From contig CAZDWZ010000004.1 of the NCBI GenBank assembly GCA_964509425.1, positions 124,001-188,000 of the forward strand: 64,000 bases of DNA, given 5' to 3'. The notes beneath the pieces were generated by a model, which saw only the letters and a list, made by a program, of their open reading frames with translations, was not told the origin of the DNA and made no database searches. Of the stretch, positions 34,806 to 43,254 are shown piece by piece. The DNA comes from CAZDWZ01 sp964509425. Its GTDB lineage: Bacteria > Bdellovibrionota_C > UBA2361 > SZUA-149 > CAZDWZ01. The position numbers and the translations under genes were made by a program. How positions within the stretch are numbered: position 1 is the first letter of the stretch; every line of letters starts with the position of its first letter.

Positions 34806-35348
34806 TTAAAATCCGTCCAATAGTTCATTCAGTTCTTCGCGGTCTTTTGTCGAAAGTTTATCCAACTGTTTCGGTTTCTGAGGTGCAGATTTAGCCGCTA
34901 GCTGCCCACGCGCAGTCCGCTCGTTCGGCGGCCGGCTATCATCGCTCTCTGCCTCACTCCTGGCAAGTTCGCGCCTCTCGGAATCGTTCGCTTTCTGGCC
35001 CTTCCCGTTATCCTCACCGCTGAAAAAATTGAGGAGGCCCGTCAAAACCCCTTCTTCCGATTTGCCGTCACCTCTGGTCCGGCCGCTTCGGGCAGGTTCG
35101 GGCTGCACCTTCACGACGTTCCCTTCGGTCGCCTCACCGCCTCGTTTCCGGCTTCTGCCAAGCGACTCAATCGATGCCCGAATCGACTTCATGTCCGGGA
35201 GAGAAAGGTTCGTCGGCGTTACCTGCTTCAGCAATCCTCGAAAACCGCCGTAACGTTTGTTTATCGGCGACAGCCCGAGCATCACGATTCCGACGGCCAA
35301 AAAAATGACGACTAGCCGGGCTCCCAGATTGTTGTTTCCGCCACTCAT
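34806..35348 (-). CDS. Single-pass membrane protein, hypothetical
   Basis: About 180 residues. GGAGGTG sits five bases before the ATG at 35348, which decides against the longer in-frame start at 35390. One membrane helix (LVVIFLAVGIVMLGL) is near 10-25. The remainder is hydrophilic and charged, Ser/Arg/Lys/Glu-rich, without domains, ending LSTKDREELNELLDGF. It is probably periplasmic and unstructured, with a terminal helix that may bind a partner. First gene of a three-gene envelope operon. Confidence 0.6.
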   Translation of the reverse strand: MSGGNNNLGARLVVIFLAVGIVMLGLSPINKRYGGFRGLLKQVTPTNLSLPDMKSIRASIESLGRSRKRGGEATEGNVVKVQPEPARSGRTRGDGKSEEGVLTGLLNFFSGEDNGKGQKANDSERRELARSEAESDDSRPPNERTARGQLAAKSAPQKPKQLDKLSTKDREELNELLDGF

Positions 35349-35531
35349 GCGCCACCTCCGTGTCGCGACTTTCATAGCATAGCTGCCCAACCCAAGAAGC
35401 CTCTAAGATCTGGGTTTGCCCGAGCTTTGAGATCGCCGCGGAGAATGTCTTTGACGTTATAGACAAAGGGGAAAAAGAAGTTCATATAGACCCCGGATTT
35501 TCTTGCCGCATTGAGAGGACGAACATACGAA

Positions 35532-37457
35532 ATGAACGAGATTGATCGCTGGTCTATTCAGAAGACCAAGACCGTCTACGGGATTGAAAACTGGGGCGCT
35601 GATTACTTCGGAATCAACGACCTCGGACACATCACGGTCTCCCCGGACGGAGTGGATGGACCAAAGGTAGATCTCTACGACCTCGTCCAGGCGGTCACTG
35701 AGCGCGGTATAGAGCTGCCCCTCCTTTTCCGTTTCAACGGAATCCTCCGCCACCGCGTTCGAACGATTCATCGCGCTTTCGTAAACGCGATCGAGGAGCA
35801 TAATTATCAAGGGAAATACTACCCGGCCTACCCGATTAAGGTAAACCAGCAGCGGCACGTCGTGGACGTGATCCGGAAGGTGGGCAAAGAAGTGTGTATG
35901 GGCCTTGAGGTGGGGAGCAAGCCCGAGCTTCTCGCGGTTCTCGCCCTCCATGACAACCCGGACGCGCTCCTCCTTTGCAACGGGTATAAGGACGCGGATT
36001 ACATCGAGCTCGCGCTTACCTCGCAGAAGGTGGGCAGACGGCCGATCATCATTATTGAAAAGTTCTCCGAGCTCGCGCTTATTCTTGACATTGCGAAGCG
36101 GGTTGGGGTTGAGCCTCAGGTCGGTTTCCGTCTCCGTCTTTCAGGGAAAGGGGCAGGACGCTGGGAACGGTCGGGTGGAGATCGCGCAAAATTCGGCCTC
36201 ACCATCGGCGAGGTGCTTCAGTGCTTCCATGAGCTTCGCCGTCACGAGAAGCTTGATTCTATTCGTCTCCTTCACTTCCACATTGGCAGCCAGCTCACGA
36301 CCATCTCTGCGCTTAAAGATGCTCTCCGAGAAGGTGTTCAGGTCTACGTTCAGCTTCGTCGCGAATGTCCGAACTTGAATTTCTTCGATGTCGGCGGTGG
36401 GCTCGGGGTTGACTACGATGGCTCAAAGACCAACTTCGCCTCGTCCATGAACTACACCCTCGAGGAATACGCGCGAGACATCGTCTGGATTATCGACACC
36501 GTGTGTAGAGAAGGAGAAGTGCCGCATCCGGACATCATCACGGAGTCAGGACGAGCGACAGTTGCCCATCACTCGGTGCTCGTATTCAACGTCCTCGGGA
36601 TCGCGAACACATTTCAGCGCCCGGTAGACCCGGCAGAAATCATGAAGTCCACCGAGGAGCCGCTGGTGAAGAACCTTGCTCAGCTCCTCGTCGACCTTAC
36701 TCCGAAGAATTGCCAAGAGACGTTGCATGATGCCATGGCGCTTCGAAGCGACATGATTCAGCAATTCAATCTCGGCCTCGTTTCAATTCAGGATCGGGCG
36801 AACGGTGATGAGTGCTTCTGGGCTTTACTGGTCGCTATCGCACGGGCTTCAAAGGAGCTCCACTATGTGCCTGAGGATCTCGAAGCTCTTCCGGGTATGC
36901 TCACGGATACCTATTTCTGCAACCTCTCCGTGTTCCAATCCCTTCCGGACAGCTGGGCGATCCAACAGATTTTCCCAATCACCCCGGTTCACCGCCTGGA
37001 TGAAGAGCCGTCGCGACCGGTCGTCCTCGCGGACATTACGTGCGATTCAGACGGAAAGATTGACCGCTTTGTCGACCTTCGTGACGTGAAGCGCTATCTC
37101 CCGGCCCATCCGCTTAGAAATGGAGAGCCGTATTATTTCGCCGCCTTTCTCGTTGGAGCGTATCAGGAGATCTTGGGTGATCTGCACAATCTGTTCGGCG
37201 ACACCAACGCTATTCACGTAGAAGTCAGCCCAGACGGCCGCGTTGATTTTGCTCACATGATTCTCGGCGATTCTGTTCGTGAGGTCCTGAAATACGTCCA
37301 ATACGAAAAGGAAGACCTCGTTGAGCGTTGGAGAAGCGCGCTTGAGCTGGCGGTAACGAAGGGGAATATCTCGGCTCAGGATTCTGGAGAGATCTTCCGC
37401 AAATTTTCGCAAGCTTTTGAAGGCTACACCTATCTGACTTCCTCCGGACCGGAGTAA
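35532..37457 (+). CDS. speA: Biosynthetic arginine decarboxylase
   Basis: A PLP enzyme of about 641 residues making agmatine from arginine, the first step to polyamines. The fold-III barrel starts after IDRWSIQKTKTVYGIENWGA. The PLP lysine lies in YYPAYPIKVNQQ (near 95-106), then MGLEVGSKPELLAVL, the HFHIGSQ block, and the GGGLGVDYDGS phosphate-binding stretch. The C-terminal domain contains GDTNAIHVEV and is complete. ATG 35532 is preferred over TTG 35511. It is followed five bases later by a spondin-domain gene, an unrelated partner on the same transcript. Confidence 0.95.
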   Translation: MNEIDRWSIQKTKTVYGIENWGADYFGINDLGHITVSPDGVDGPKVDLYDLVQAVTERGIELPLLFRFNGILRHRVRTIHRAFVNAIEEHNYQGKYYPAYPIKVNQQRHVVDVIRKVGKEVCMGLEVGSKPELLAVLALHDNPDALLLCNGYKDADYIELALTSQKVGRRPIIIIEKFSELALILDIAKRVGVEPQVGFRLRLSGKGAGRWERSGGDRAKFGLTIGEVLQCFHELRRHEKLDSIRLLHFHIGSQLTTISALKDALREGVQVYVQLRRECPNLNFFDVGGGLGVDYDGSKTNFASSMNYTLEEYARDIVWIIDTVCREGEVPHPDIITESGRATVAHHSVLVFNVLGIANTFQRPVDPAEIMKSTEEPLVKNLAQLLVDLTPKNCQETLHDAMALRSDMIQQFNLGLVSIQDRANGDECFWALLVAIARASKELHYVPEDLEALPGMLTDTYFCNLSVFQSLPDSWAIQQIFPITPVHRLDEEPSRPVVLADITCDSDGKIDRFVDLRDVKRYLPAHPLRNGEPYYFAAFLVGAYQEILGDLHNLFGDTNAIHVEVSPDGRVDFAHMILGDSVREVLKYVQYEKEDLVERWRSALELAVTKGNISAQDSGEIFRKFSQAFEGYTYLTSSGPE

Positions 37458-37462
37458 ACACT

Positions 37463-38242
37463 ATGCGATTCCTTTGCACCCTTCGGAAGACTTTCGTAAA
37501 AAAGAACGGCGGGCGAAATGCTCTGGCGACCCTGATTCTTGCAGGATTCGCGCTTTCCTCTTGCGGTGGGAGCGGAGAAAGCACGAATGGTGGCGCTGGC
37601 TCGCGCCGTTTTGAAGTCCTTTTTGAAAACATTGCGACCAACGTTCCGCTCGTAACAAGCACCGGTGAGCGGCTGTCAATTGCGTTCTCGCCGTTTGTCA
37701 TCGCGGTTCATAGTTCGCCGGCGCCGTTTTTCACTCTTTCGGCCTCAGCACCGGCAAACGGCCTTGAGGCATTCGCGGAAGATGGGGCGCCGCAGCAGTT
37801 TCTCTCCGCGCTGCAAACCGTCCCGGGCGTGTCTCTGATCGCCTTTGCGGCGACTCCCGTCGGACAAATCGGCACTTCGATTCTCACACCGGGAACAAGC
37901 TATCGTTCCGTGATCCAGGCCGAACCAGGCGATTTTCTGTCATTCATCACCTCATACCTTCAGGCAAATGACCTCGTGGTTTCCACGCCGGTTTCCGGAG
38001 TGCCTCTCTTTGACGCGAGCGGAGTTCCGGCAAACGCGAATCTGACGCTCGGCCTCCAGCTTATTGATATCGGAACGGAGCAGAACGAAGAACCGGGTGC
38101 CGGTCCGAATCAAGTTGTTCGCCAGCTCTCGCCGAATTCGGGTCAGACGACGAATGCGCCGGTTGGTCCGGTCTCTGACGGATTCCAATATCCGTCTCTC
38201 GGAGGAACGTTGCGAGTGACGGCCCGGCCGCTCGAGGGATAA
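37463..38242 (+). CDS. Spondin-domain lipoprotein
   Basis: A 259-residue protein. The N-terminus is hydrophobic (LATLILAGFALSSCGG) with lipobox LSSC near 34-37. The mature domain matches the bacterial spondin_N family: FEVLFENIA, an SPFVIAVHSSPAPFF stretch, GLEAFAEDGAPQQF, and a late FITSYLQANDLVVST. In eukaryotes this fold occurs in F-spondin. In bacteria such proteins are exported and of unknown role. CGGAG precedes the ATG inside the end of speA. The C-terminus is Pro/Gln/Gly-rich. Confidence 0.75.
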   Translation: MRFLCTLRKTFVKKNGGRNALATLILAGFALSSCGGSGESTNGGAGSRRFEVLFENIATNVPLVTSTGERLSIAFSPFVIAVHSSPAPFFTLSASAPANGLEAFAEDGAPQQFLSALQTVPGVSLIAFAATPVGQIGTSILTPGTSYRSVIQAEPGDFLSFITSYLQANDLVVSTPVSGVPLFDASGVPANANLTLGLQLIDIGTEQNEEPGAGPNQVVRQLSPNSGQTTNAPVGPVSDGFQYPSLGGTLRVTARPLEG

Positions 38243-38752
38243 ATTCCTCTCTGTCACCGCGTCGCGCTTCCGTTAAGCTGATCTCCGCACGCCACGCAGG
38301 GAACTCTTCGGTTCTCCGACTCCCCGTCCCACCGCTCTCGACTGCTGAGTCTTTCGGCTCAGCCTTGCGAGCACCAGGGCTGAGCCGAGAGCAGAGTTCG
38401 ACCTTGGACATGACTTTTAGAAGTCCGGAGCAAAAGTCAGCGCGGTAATTCTCGTCGTTTGAATTCCAGAGATGAAAGAGAGTTGAACCGGCATTACCGT
38501 TTCTTCGCGCCGAAGACCGAGGAGTATCTCTGTTTTTGAAACCTCTTGCGGTGCGCTGCATTACCGCGTCGAACACGTGGACGTCCCAATACTGCCAACC
38601 GGCGGGCATGGTCGTTAGCGGAGCGCCTATGACATATATCGAATGCCCGTTTCCGCTTCTTCCTCCCGGAATCGAGACCATCACGAGCTCCGGGGCGCAG
38701 GTCGAGCTGTCGTGGAAAAAGTCTTTCGATCTATCAATCTGCTCGCGCAAAT
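38243..38752. other. Gap after the spondin gene
   Basis: About 510 bases. Mutually exclusive inverted repeats are near the start (38344-38388). A minus-strand open frame ends inside the spondin gene (38061-38750); its first 55 residues (e.g. GNGHSIYVIGAPLTTMPAG, WQYWDVHVFDAVM) look more protein-like than the rest, so a decayed gene is possible. No gene is called. Confidence 0.4.
38344..38388. repeat. Three-segment alternative hairpin
   Basis: TCGGCTCAGCC (38354-38364) and GGCTGAGCCGA (38378-38388) are perfect 11-base arms. The segment GCTGAG at 38344-38349 can instead pair with CTCAGC inside the left arm. No T-run follows on either strand. Confidence 0.7.
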
Positions 38753-38782
38753 AAAAAAGGCCGAGGACTTTCGTCCCCGGCC
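38753..38782 (-). terminator. Rho-independent terminator of the OmpA-family gene
   Basis: On the minus strand GGCCGGGGAC-GAAA-GTCCTCGGCC forms a 10-base stem (one G-T pair) with a GNRA tetraloop, followed by TTTTTTATTT. It lies 31 bases past the stop codon. Confidence 0.92.
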
Positions 38783-38812
38783 CTGTCTAAGCACCGAATA
38801 TCGGTGTTTAGT

Positions 38813-39691
38813 TTATTGCTTTGCCGGTGCCAGGCCTGAATCGGCCGCTACGGCAGTCGCTCCGGAGTTAACCGAGAACTGAACACGGCGATTTGCAGCA
38901 CGAGCCCAGTCAGTGTCTTCCGTGAAGAGCGGCTTACCTTCGCCAAAGCTTACTGGCGTCATTCTTGACGGGTCAACTCCCAACTCACTGAGTTCCTTGA
39001 CTACAGCTTCAGCCCGGCGTGAGCCCAGTTTCATGTTGTATTCATCGGTGCCCTTGTAGTCCGTGTGTCCTTCGACCACGACCTTCAGGTTCGGAACTGT
39101 TGCGAGCAACTGGCTGACCTGACGAACACGGGCCTTGCCAAGCTGGTTCAGGTTAGCCTTGTCGAAATCAAACGCGACGTCCGGGAAATAAACCGAACGC
39201 TCTGACGAGTTCAGGCTGGCTTCGTCGCCGGCCGTCGGCTCGACGCCTTCACGTGGTGCCGGGTAGATTTCATTCATCGGAGCCAGCTGACGGCAATCCG
39301 GAATGACGTCAGTGTTGAAAAAGCACTCCGGCTCACGGAAATCGAACGGCTCGCGGTATCCGAAGAAGCTCTTCGTAAACGGCGTGCTGGAAATGAGATA
39401 GCTCATCGGCCGATAAATCCCTTCCCGCATTAACCATCCAACCGGATGGAAAATATAGGAAACCGTGCGGAGTGGATGAGACTCGCTCTCTCTCCATCGC
39501 GGCGCCTTATAATAGGTGTAGATCCCGTTGTCGCGCGGAAGAAGATCTTGGGCATTCGCCGAATCGACCACAGAGGTTCCGGCAACCGTCATGCCGAGCA
39601 GTCCGGCAACGACGAGCTTTCCCGTAACCTTATTTGCGGCGCTTGATAAAGTAGAACAGGGTGAAAACTTATTCGGTGAAATCTTATTCAT
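38813..39691 (-). CDS. OmpA-family C-terminal-domain protein
   Basis: A 292-residue exported protein. A long N-terminus (about 48 residues) ends in a signal-like helix and the cut site ANAQD. The middle region (about 55-150) is unrecognised and aromatic-rich. The C-terminal 120 residues are an OmpA/Pal peptidoglycan-binding domain: FPDVAFDFDKANLN, VVVEGHTDYKGTDEYN, GSRRAEAVVKEL, and a final ANRRVQFSV with the Asp and Arg that bind diaminopimelate. It ties the outer membrane or a periplasmic lipid-facing part to the cell wall. Monocistronic with its own terminator. Confidence 0.85.
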   Translation of the reverse strand: MNKISPNKFSPCSTLSSAANKVTGKLVVAGLLGMTVAGTSVVDSANAQDLLPRDNGIYTYYKAPRWRESESHPLRTVSYIFHPVGWLMREGIYRPMSYLISSTPFTKSFFGYREPFDFREPECFFNTDVIPDCRQLAPMNEIYPAPREGVEPTAGDEASLNSSERSVYFPDVAFDFDKANLNQLGKARVRQVSQLLATVPNLKVVVEGHTDYKGTDEYNMKLGSRRAEAVVKELSELGVDPSRMTPVSFGEGKPLFTEDTDWARAANRRVQFSVNSGATAVAADSGLAPAKQ

Positions 39692-39959
39692 TGGTATGTA
39701 GCCTCTAACTGTACCTTTAAAGCCGATCTGAAAATCCAGAAGCCAAACAAAGTGTGTATCCTATGCTTAGCAGTAACCGCAAACGGAGCAAAGATACTTT
39801 TTTTGTTTAACTCACTTGAGTCTATGGTTTTTTGCCCTTTTTGAGGATGACGCCGCACATCCGGACGGTTCAAAGATTCTGACCCCTCATGTCTCCCCTT
39901 AATTTAATTCCTCGAGGAGCCGATTTAACCCCAGAGGCCGTTTGTTGGAACACTACTAA

Positions 39960-42437
39960 ATGACTAGGCATTACATCATTGGCGTGATAGTCGGCATCGC
40001 CGCAGCCCTTGTTGTCCTCCATCCGGGGGAGCTGGGAGCGTTCGTGGTTTTCCTGCCGCGACTGCTGCTTCTCACCACCGCATTGTTGTTGCCACCGAAC
40101 GCGCTTGTTCTCGCAAACGTAATTTTTCTCCTCACGACGAGCACGTCCTTCGGAATCCACGCGGGAATTCTCCGGCTCACTTTTCTCTCATCCATGGTCG
40201 GGTTGTTTGGGCGCCTGCCGGTGTTCTTTTCGGCGGTCACCATCGTTCCGTTCGTATGGCTACTCTGGTTGGGATTCTCGGGTTTGAACTACGCGGGAGT
40301 GCAGGCCAAGGGGATGTTCCTCGATCTTGTCGCGGTATCAATCGGTGAAATTCTCGCTGTCGCCTTTCGCCGTCGATACGCCGGGTCGGTGTCAACCCGT
40401 CCGGATCCTGCGCGAGAGCTCCTCCCGTTCTTTGCATTCTTCATTCTCATTTTTGCCTGGCTGATGGTTCGCCCACTACTCGAGTTTGTCTCTCCGGATC
40501 TCGACCCGTTCAAAACGAGCGGTGAAAACCGTGCGCTCTACACATTCGTCAGCTGCTCCGTTCTCGGCTTTTTCTTCTGGGGGGCTTTCCGAGCACTACA
40601 CCGTTCGCTCTCGAGACTTTTCGATTCCGCTGCCGAAGGACTCCTTCCCGATGCTTTGCAACCGAGCCGACGCCGTCCAGGCAACATTGCTTCGTCGGCC
40701 CTCTCACCGGCAACCCTGCCTGAAGGACCGCTTCCACCAGGCGAGATTTTCATCCACGTCGGGCAGCAGCTGAAGGACCTGTCTACGGAGTGCGGAGACC
40801 TTCGTCACCGGATTAAGCAGCTCAAACGAACGAGTCGGGAACTCACCACCGTGCTCGAAGACCTGCCGCACCCGACGCTCATACTCAACGGGGACGGGCT
40901 CATCGTCCTCATCTCGCCGTCGCTTCAGGCACTGCTCGGCGTAAATGTCGAGGAGCCGCACGGCACAAGCTTCCTCACGCTCTCAAATAGCGAGAGCCCC
41001 TTCGCAAAGGAATTCGTCGCCATCGTCGAGGAATGCTTCGAATCAGCAACCGCAAACGGAGCGTTTTCAAAGGTTGTCTTTACGAAAGAGCACTCCGGTG
41101 AATCGCTCAAGCTCACGATCGCAGCAAGCAATGTTTACCATGCGGACCTCGATCGCGAATCGACCATGCTTTCAGTCTTTGCAGAACGCACTCGACACGT
41201 TCAGGACTTCGCACTCGACTTGTTAAAGCCTCAAGTGGCGGAAATTCTCGGAAACTCCGCGAACATCGACAATCTTCTAAAAGGGCTGCTCGAGCAGCGG
41301 CTTGTCGCCCAAGAGCTTCCGATTTCCGTGAATCTCAAACGAGCGCTGGAACTCGTGATCGAGCAGGTTGAGAATACGCTCCACCTCGTTCCGTCTGCCC
41401 TCCTCACCCTCGAAGCGGTGAATCACGAGAAAGACCAAAACTCGGACCGCCAGCCATCTTTTGACGTATCCGTGCCCCGGCGGCCGTTCGGTGGAATTCT
41501 CCGATACTTGACCGGTTTGCTCTGCCACCTGGTACCGCTTGGAAACGTAAAACTGCGAATCAGCGCGGAAGAAATTGGCTCCGGAACCGGGACATTCGTC
41601 CTCGGCGCGTATCCCGGCCGATTTGTGAAGTTTTCGATCAGCTGTCCCACTTTCGACGGTGGAGAAGATCTCTCAAAATCCATGCGCGATCCGTCGCTGC
41701 TCGGAATGAACAAAGACTACGCTGAGATTGAATACCTTCTCTATTTGCTGAATCACCAGGCGAGAACCACCGAAGGTTTTCTCGTGGTCGCGAACGCTGG
41801 GGAGAAGGAGAAAAAGATTGAGCTCTTCCTCCCCGAAAGTCTTCGTCCGGACGAAGTGCTCGACGAGGCGACCAACGACATTGATTTTCTCGCTTCTCTC
41901 CGCGCAAACGCCGTCTTCCTGGGAGCCGATGCGAAACTCGCACACCAGCTGCAGAGCCGACTCGCGTCGATTGGATTTGAAATGGTTTTCAAAAGTATCG
42001 ACGAGACGTTGACCTCCATGCTCCCTGCTATCGGCTTTGAAGGGATGGGCTTCATCCCAGAAGAGAACGAGGCGAAGTCTGTCGGAGGCGAAGAAGAAGC
42101 CGAGGTAATTCTGAAAGACGAAGTCAAACCCGAAGCCCGTCCGAAACAAATTTCATGGGGGGCGCGAAGAATCGAGCTCCTCATCGTTGAAATTTCGCGT
42201 CTCGACCCGGAAACCGAACGTTTGCTCGAGCTCCTTGAGTCCGAGGCGTCCTCGCGAACTCGATTCCTCCTTGTCCCTGAATCCCTCCGTTCGAAAATGG
42301 CGGGCCGTCAGAACTTTCGCGTTCTCGTTAAACCAATTGACGAGGGAATGCTCGAGGTCGAAGTGCAAGCGGCACTGTACGACTTTAATCCAGATGAAGA
42401 ACCTGAACGTTCAGAAGACTCTGCGGTCGAAGCGTAA
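39960..42437 (+). CDS. Polytopic membrane protein with PAS and degenerate sensor-kinase-like region
   Basis: 825 residues. About six membrane helices occupy 1-225. A coiled coil (QLKDLSTECGDLRHRIKQLK) leads to a PAS domain near 300-400 (LPHPTLILNGDGLIVLISPS, LQALLGVNV). The place of a HisKA helix (LLKPQVAEILGNSANIDNLL) has no phospho-accepting His, and the region after it lacks clear N and G boxes of an ATPase. Two later segments resemble receiver folds without the Asp triad: NAVFLGADAKLAHQL and RRIELLIVEISRLD ending in VKPIDEG. It looks like a hybrid sensor that lost catalysis. The 3' end overlaps the convergent LolB-like gene by 53 bases. Confidence 0.6.
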   Translation: MTRHYIIGVIVGIAAALVVLHPGELGAFVVFLPRLLLLTTALLLPPNALVLANVIFLLTTSTSFGIHAGILRLTFLSSMVGLFGRLPVFFSAVTIVPFVWLLWLGFSGLNYAGVQAKGMFLDLVAVSIGEILAVAFRRRYAGSVSTRPDPARELLPFFAFFILIFAWLMVRPLLEFVSPDLDPFKTSGENRALYTFVSCSVLGFFFWGAFRALHRSLSRLFDSAAEGLLPDALQPSRRRPGNIASSALSPATLPEGPLPPGEIFIHVGQQLKDLSTECGDLRHRIKQLKRTSRELTTVLEDLPHPTLILNGDGLIVLISPSLQALLGVNVEEPHGTSFLTLSNSESPFAKEFVAIVEECFESATANGAFSKVVFTKEHSGESLKLTIAASNVYHADLDRESTMLSVFAERTRHVQDFALDLLKPQVAEILGNSANIDNLLKGLLEQRLVAQELPISVNLKRALELVIEQVENTLHLVPSALLTLEAVNHEKDQNSDRQPSFDVSVPRRPFGGILRYLTGLLCHLVPLGNVKLRISAEEIGSGTGTFVLGAYPGRFVKFSISCPTFDGGEDLSKSMRDPSLLGMNKDYAEIEYLLYLLNHQARTTEGFLVVANAGEKEKKIELFLPESLRPDEVLDEATNDIDFLASLRANAVFLGADAKLAHQLQSRLASIGFEMVFKSIDETLTSMLPAIGFEGMGFIPEENEAKSVGGEEEAEVILKDEVKPEARPKQISWGARRIELLIVEISRLDPETERLLELLESEASSRTRFLLVPESLRSKMAGRQNFRVLVKPIDEGMLEVEVQAALYDFNPDEEPERSEDSAVEA

Positions 42438-43254
42438 AAAGTCGCTCTCTTAGTTCCGTCAGATCGGGATCCACTTCCATCGACTCACATCTCACGGTTC
42501 CGGAAACACTTACCGTCGAGAGTGAAAACTTCATTTCAGACGGCATCGTTTTCCCGCACGGCATCTGCTTCGGATCGAACCGATATTCGCTCAACACTTT
42601 TGCCGTGCTGCCATCCTCAAGGAGCGTCTTCAGCTCCAGAAAGCGAATTCGGGGCTCCGACGAATCATCGAGAGTGAGATATGCCAACATCTTTCTCCCG
42701 TCGGGGAAGTCCTGCTCCACCGCAACTTCCTCCTTCGAACGCGTCTTCCGAAGAACGGTTACCGACCCCTCGGAGAGATCTCCCGGGTAGAAGCCGAGCA
42801 TCCACGCGGCGTACTCATTCTGCGTGAGCGGAAGATGTGTCAGGCGGGCGATGTTATCCGGAGAGTTCGTCCCTAAGTAGGCAACCTGCTTGTCGGTGTC
42901 GAGCGCCACGAAAGATGTTCCCGTGACGATCACCAGGCTGATGAGCTTGTTAAACGAAGTTGCAAAGGTGTCGATTCTAAGGCTGGACGGCGCCTCATAT
43001 ACGACGGCCTGCTGAATATCTTGTCGCTCAATGCCCGCTGAAACCTGGACCGCGAGCTTGGACCGGAACGCATTCGGAAGCTTCTTCCATTCGTTGATTC
43101 TACTGACGACTCCGGCCCGCTCTTCTCCCTCCAGAGCCCGGTAGTCGCGAATATCCGGCAGGCGAATCCGTCCGCAGGCCGAGCTGCCGCAAAAGAGCAG
43201 GCACAGTAAACAGAGAAATCCCCTGCGGACTTCACGGCAAAACGCAAAAGTCAC
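42385..43254 (-). CDS. LolB-like / DUF4292-type lipoprotein
   Basis: A 289-residue lipoprotein with signal and lipobox-like GSSAC at about 23-27. The mature part resembles the half-open beta-barrel of LolA/LolB: FRSKLAVQVSAGIERQDIQ, YEAPSSLRIDTFATSF, FVALDTDKQVAYLGTN, then TQNEYAAWMLGFYPGDL and RIRFLELKTLL. LolB inserts lipoproteins into the outer membrane; this paralogue could do that or carry another lipid. The GTG start overlaps the stop of the upstream TPR gene by four bases (GTGA). Confidence 0.65.
   Translation of the reverse strand: MTFAFCREVRRGFLCLLCLLFCGSSACGRIRLPDIRDYRALEGEERAGVVSRINEWKKLPNAFRSKLAVQVSAGIERQDIQQAVVYEAPSSLRIDTFATSFNKLISLVIVTGTSFVALDTDKQVAYLGTNSPDNIARLTHLPLTQNEYAAWMLGFYPGDLSEGSVTVLRKTRSKEEVAVEQDFPDGRKMLAYLTLDDSSEPRIRFLELKTLLEDGSTAKVLSEYRFDPKQMPCGKTMPSEMKFSLSTVSVSGTVRCESMEVDPDLTELRERLFTLRPQSLLNVQVLHLD

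Noticed and set aside
38061..38750. 229-codon minus-strand ORF overlapping the spondin gene
   Set aside because: It covers 180 bases of a well-supported gene and only its first quarter looks protein-like; kept as a note in the gap entry.
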